The notes under the pieces: generated by a model | The model's input: only the letters and a program-made list of their open reading frames with translations | Told to the model about the DNA's origin: nothing | Databases searched by the model: none | Program-made: the position numbers and the translations under genes | Assembly: GCF_016925635.1 (NCBI RefSeq) | Contig: NZ_CP070490.1 | Span: forward strand, 4,718,001-4,782,000 | Source: Lysinibacillus fusiformis | Lineage (GTDB): Bacteria > Bacillota > Bacilli > Bacillales_A > Planococcaceae | Length of the DNA stretch: 64,000 bases | Direction: 5' to 3' | Part shown: piece by piece, positions 62,111 to 64,000 of the stretch | How the letters are laid out: each line of letters starts with the position of its first letter | Position numbering within the stretch: the stretch's first letter is position 1

Positions 62111-63277
62111 ATGACCCAGTTACAGTTTAACCTAGACATGGATCTTTTAAAAGATTCCGTTATGAATTCCACTATTGATGCTGTTGTAAAGTCAGCTATT
62201 ATTTTAGTCTTAAATGAATTTATGGAAAAAGAAAGAGATGCCTTCCTTCATGCATCTGCCTATGAACGTTCTAATGAGCGTCGTGATTACCGTAATGGGT
62301 ACTATGAACGTGAACTGACTATGAGTATTGGTAAGATAAAACTAAAAGTTCCTAGAACGCGTCATGGTGAATTTTCTCCTACTGTTTTTGACAAGTATGC
62401 ACGTTGTGATCAGGCATTTGTTCTTTCTATGCTGGAGATGGTTATTAATGGCGTCTCTACACGAAAAGTCACACATATTGTAGAACAACTTTGCGGCGAA
62501 TCCGTTTCTAAATCTTTTGTTTCTTCACTCACACAGAAACTGGATCCGATCGTGAACGAATGGGCAAATCGTCCATTAAACACCATGTATTATCCTTTTG
62601 TTTTTGTAGATGCCATGTACATAAAAGTACGTGAACATCAACGTGTCGTATCAAAAGCTGTTTATATCGCTACGGCCATTACGGAAGAAAATAAACGCGA
62701 AATTATCGGTTTAAGTGTGGATCATGTTGAAAGTTTTGATAGTTGGAGCTCTTTTTTTAAACAACTCAAATCACGTGGACTTCAATCACCTCAACTAGTG
62801 ATTTCAGATGCTCATCAAGGGCTTCAAAAAGCGATACAGCGTGAATTTATCGGCACTGCTTGGCAAAGATGTAATGTGCATTTTAAACGAAATATTATCG
62901 AGAAGCTTCCTAAAAAAGACTCCGTCGATATCCGAATGATGATGAAGCGCATTTTTGAAGCCGTAACCCTTGAAGATATTCGAAAGTTTAAGGATGAATT
63001 AATGGACCAATTTGGAAATAATCCAAAGTACGAAAAAGCTCTTACTATCTTAGATGAAGGTTTCGAAGATACCATCCAATACATGAATTATCCAGCAGAT
63101 ATACGCTGTCATATTCGAAGTACAAATTCACTTGAACGATTAAATCAAGAAGTGCGTAGAAGAGAAAAGGTCATACGAATCTTTCCAAATACGCAGTCTG
63201 CCTTTCGATTGGTAGGTGCTATTTTAATGCAGTATCAAGAAACGATTTACTCAAAGAAAAAAGGTTTAACCAAATAG
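62111..63277 (+). CDS. IS256-family transposase
   Basis: A full-length 388-residue mutator-type DDE transposase. The catalytic residues are D in YPFVFVDAMYIKV, D in QLVISDAHQGLQ with WQRCNVHFKRN, and E in STNSLERLNQEVRRRE. The N-terminal part has YRNGYYERELTMSIGKIKLKVPR, the family signature. ATG 62111 follows GAGAGGT. No frameshift or stop was seen, so it may be active. The gene fills most of the element. Confidence 0.95.
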   Translation: MTQLQFNLDMDLLKDSVMNSTIDAVVKSAIILVLNEFMEKERDAFLHASAYERSNERRDYRNGYYERELTMSIGKIKLKVPRTRHGEFSPTVFDKYARCDQAFVLSMLEMVINGVSTRKVTHIVEQLCGESVSKSFVSSLTQKLDPIVNEWANRPLNTMYYPFVFVDAMYIKVREHQRVVSKAVYIATAITEENKREIIGLSVDHVESFDSWSSFFKQLKSRGLQSPQLVISDAHQGLQKAIQREFIGTAWQRCNVHFKRNIIEKLPKKDSVDIRMMMKRIFEAVTLEDIRKFKDELMDQFGNNPKYEKALTILDEGFEDTIQYMNYPADIRCHIRSTNSLERLNQEVRRREKVIRIFPNTQSAFRLVGAILMQYQETIYSKKKGLTK

Positions 63278-63317
63278 AACAAGTATTTTTCAACGTATCT
63301 TCCATTCATGGAGTATT

Positions 63318-63377
63318 CCACAAGCAGTAAAGGCTATCAAAGTGAAAAGAGCCTTTGACAGCCTTTACTGCCTGTGG
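63318..63377 (+). terminator. Long hairpin behind the transposase gene
   Basis: CCACA-GCAGTAAAGGCT-TCAAAG pairs with CTTTGACAGCCTTTACTGC-TGTGG, a stem of about 24 bp with few mismatches, inside the IS. It may end transposase transcription or block read-through, though no strong T-run follows. Otherwise 63278-63525 holds nothing more. Confidence 0.65.
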
Positions 63378-63525
63378 AGATATAAACCCATGGAAGTTAC
63401 GGGCAAAAAAATGGTAGTGTTGTTAAATGGATAAACAAAATTTGGCTACACCAATCAAGAGCTATGAATAAACGCTAGGTTGAAAACTTCTGTATAGAAT
63501 TTTACACAATAATTAGGACTTGACT

Positions 63526-63533
63526 AAATTTCA
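63526..63533. repeat. Target-site duplication, right
   Basis: AAATTTCA follows the right IS end, identical to 62000-62007. Confidence 0.85.
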
Positions 63534-63622
63534 TTCCATTCGAAGCTAACAGGGATAATTTCGCATAAATTCACAATTAATCTCCTACTATTCCTAGGTG
63601 ATTAACTATAAATAATCTAGCT

Positions 63623-63637
63623 AATTTTCAGAAATCA
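63623..63637 (+). promoter_or_regulatory. CodY-type box upstream of metI
   Basis: AATTTTCAGAAATCA matches the CodY consensus AATTTTCWGAAAATT at 12 of 15 positions, the first 12 being exact. It lies about 110 bp upstream of metI and 50 bp upstream of the divergent repeat-protein start. TTGAAA at about 63697 may be a -35 for metI. Confidence 0.5.
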
Positions 63638-63747
63638 CCTTGTTCTTCTTTAGTATCCATGTTAAATTGGTAACAATTATTGAGAATACTATTAAATTGA
63701 AAGCGAAAGTTGTTGCTTTTAATAATATTGAAGAAAAGAGTGACGTC

Positions 63748-64000
63748 ATGACATTAAACAGAAGTATTGAAACAAAGCTTGTACAACTAGGCAATTTAAG
63801 TGACCCAATAACAGGAGCTGTGAGTCCGCCCATTCATTTATCGACTGCTTACAAACATACTGGGATTGGTGAATCTACTGGTTTTGACTATACACGTACA
63901 AAAAATCCAACACGTGCGCTTTTAGAAGCAGGAATTGCTGATTTAGAGGGTGGCGATATGGGCTTTGCCTGTAGTTCCGGGATGGCTGCCATTCAATTGG
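63748..64000 (+). CDS. metI: Cystathionine gamma-synthase / O-acetylhomoserine (thiol)-lyase, 5' part
   Basis: The first 84 codons of a PLP-dependent Cys/Met metabolism enzyme, cut by the window edge. [28 protein letters not shown] and [17 protein letters not shown] match B. subtilis MetI closely; the region binding the PLP phosphate (SSGMAAIQ) is reached at the end. It would make cystathionine from O-acylhomoserine in methionine synthesis. No S-box riboswitch is visible between the IS end and the start, although MetI genes often have one. The IS insertion 220 bp upstream may have separated it from older control elements. Confidence 0.9.
   Translation, partial: MTLNRSIETKLVQLGNLSDPITGAVSPPIHLSTAYKHTGIGESTGFDYTRTKNPTRALLEAGIADLEGGDMGFACSSGMAAIQL

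Larger units (their letters stand above)
62008..63525 (+). mobile_element. IS256-family insertion sequence, apparently intact
   Basis: The element is about 1518 bp with imperfect inverted ends: GATTAAGTCC...ATTGTGTAAAA at the left and, on the other strand, AGTCAAGTCC...ATTGTGTAAAA at the right. It is flanked by an 8-bp duplication AAATTTCA, the usual size for the family. It carries one full transposase gene and a long hairpin behind it. Insertion hit the start region of the repeat-protein gene. Confidence 0.9.
61364..63574 (-). pseudogene. Seven-residue-repeat protein gene split by an IS256-type element
   Basis: The minus strand has a GTG start (63574-63572) with AGGAG 7 nt upstream and codes for 13 residues before the IS insertion. 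With the IS and one target copy removed it continues FEWNEILTE, then loses frame by 2 nt, and then runs open through the array to TGA 61366-61364, about 228 codons in all. The body is 14-residue units, consensus RFRFQKERILSKEE (often DD or EEH at the end), followed by degenerate heptads. Differences between copies are largely synonymous or conservative in this frame, while other frames meet stops. Function unknown. Confidence 0.6.

Overview
The window looks like the chromosome of a low-GC, spore-forming Bacillales bacterium close to Lysinibacillus. This is inferred from the AT-rich sequence, strong AGGAGG-type ribosome binding sites with many TTG and GTG starts, a spore germinant receptor pair, a tRNA-sensing T-box leader, a yybP-ykoY riboswitch, a sigma-B-type promoter and SigV/RsiV-like, YfkAB, YczE, PadR/DUF2812 and MetI proteins. 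No rRNA, tRNA, prophage or CRISPR array was seen. Gene names rest on motifs, lengths and context read by eye; no search was run.

Layout. 1-3.9 kb: a CarH-like MerR/B12 photoregulator, a carotenoid desaturase-type enzyme whose promoter is covered by five phased TTGTACA-like repeats, and a small PAS-chemoreceptor. 4-9.5 kb: housekeeping genes (adenine deaminase, flavin-type oxidase, YczE, PadR plus DUF2812, L25/Ctc). 9.6-15.9 kb: a six-gene operon in the order of staphylococcal cntABCDFE (metallophore-metal uptake and metallophore export) behind a near-perfect Zur box but without cntKLM. 16-25.5 kb: HAD phosphatase, YfkAB plus the stump of a second copy, a YtrA-type GntR/ABC operon with four operators, small proteins and an orphan structured transcript. 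25.7-31.8 kb: TSUP transporter, SigV/RsiV-like pair (rsiV start frameshifted), two-gene germinant receptor. 31.9-36.2 kb: ABC exporter, Mn-riboswitch with TerC, ferritin, and a 600-bp inverted duplication of GC-rich repeat elements.

36.2-40.8 kb holds an alcohol dehydrogenase, a lactonase and an aldehyde dehydrogenase with a LacI regulator, the same three activities as the Agrobacterium blcABC (attKLM) gamma-butyrolactone pathway. RtcB, a dynamin-like GTPase and ribokinase follow. 45.5-56.1 kb is the complete branched-chain amino acid cluster, transcribed leftward ilvD, T-box, ilvB, ilvN, ilvC, leuA, leuB, leuC, leuD. 56.3-61.1 kb: a lactone oxidase/PLP aldolase pair, an overlooked 35-residue protein with its own promoter and terminator, a sigma-B-type GlsB gene, a lytic transglycosylase and MscL.

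61.2-63.6 kb is the most unusual part. Two adjacent tandem arrays both have a 21-bp period. The second has 11 copies of a 42-bp unit with no indels and is open in one minus-strand frame encoding 14-residue (2 x 7) repeats. An intact IS256-type element with an exact 8-bp target duplication sits at the 5' edge of this array. Removing it joins the array, apart from a 2-nt shift, to a GTG start with a good ribosome binding site. The array therefore appears to be the body of a repeat-protein gene that is now broken. The window ends inside metI.
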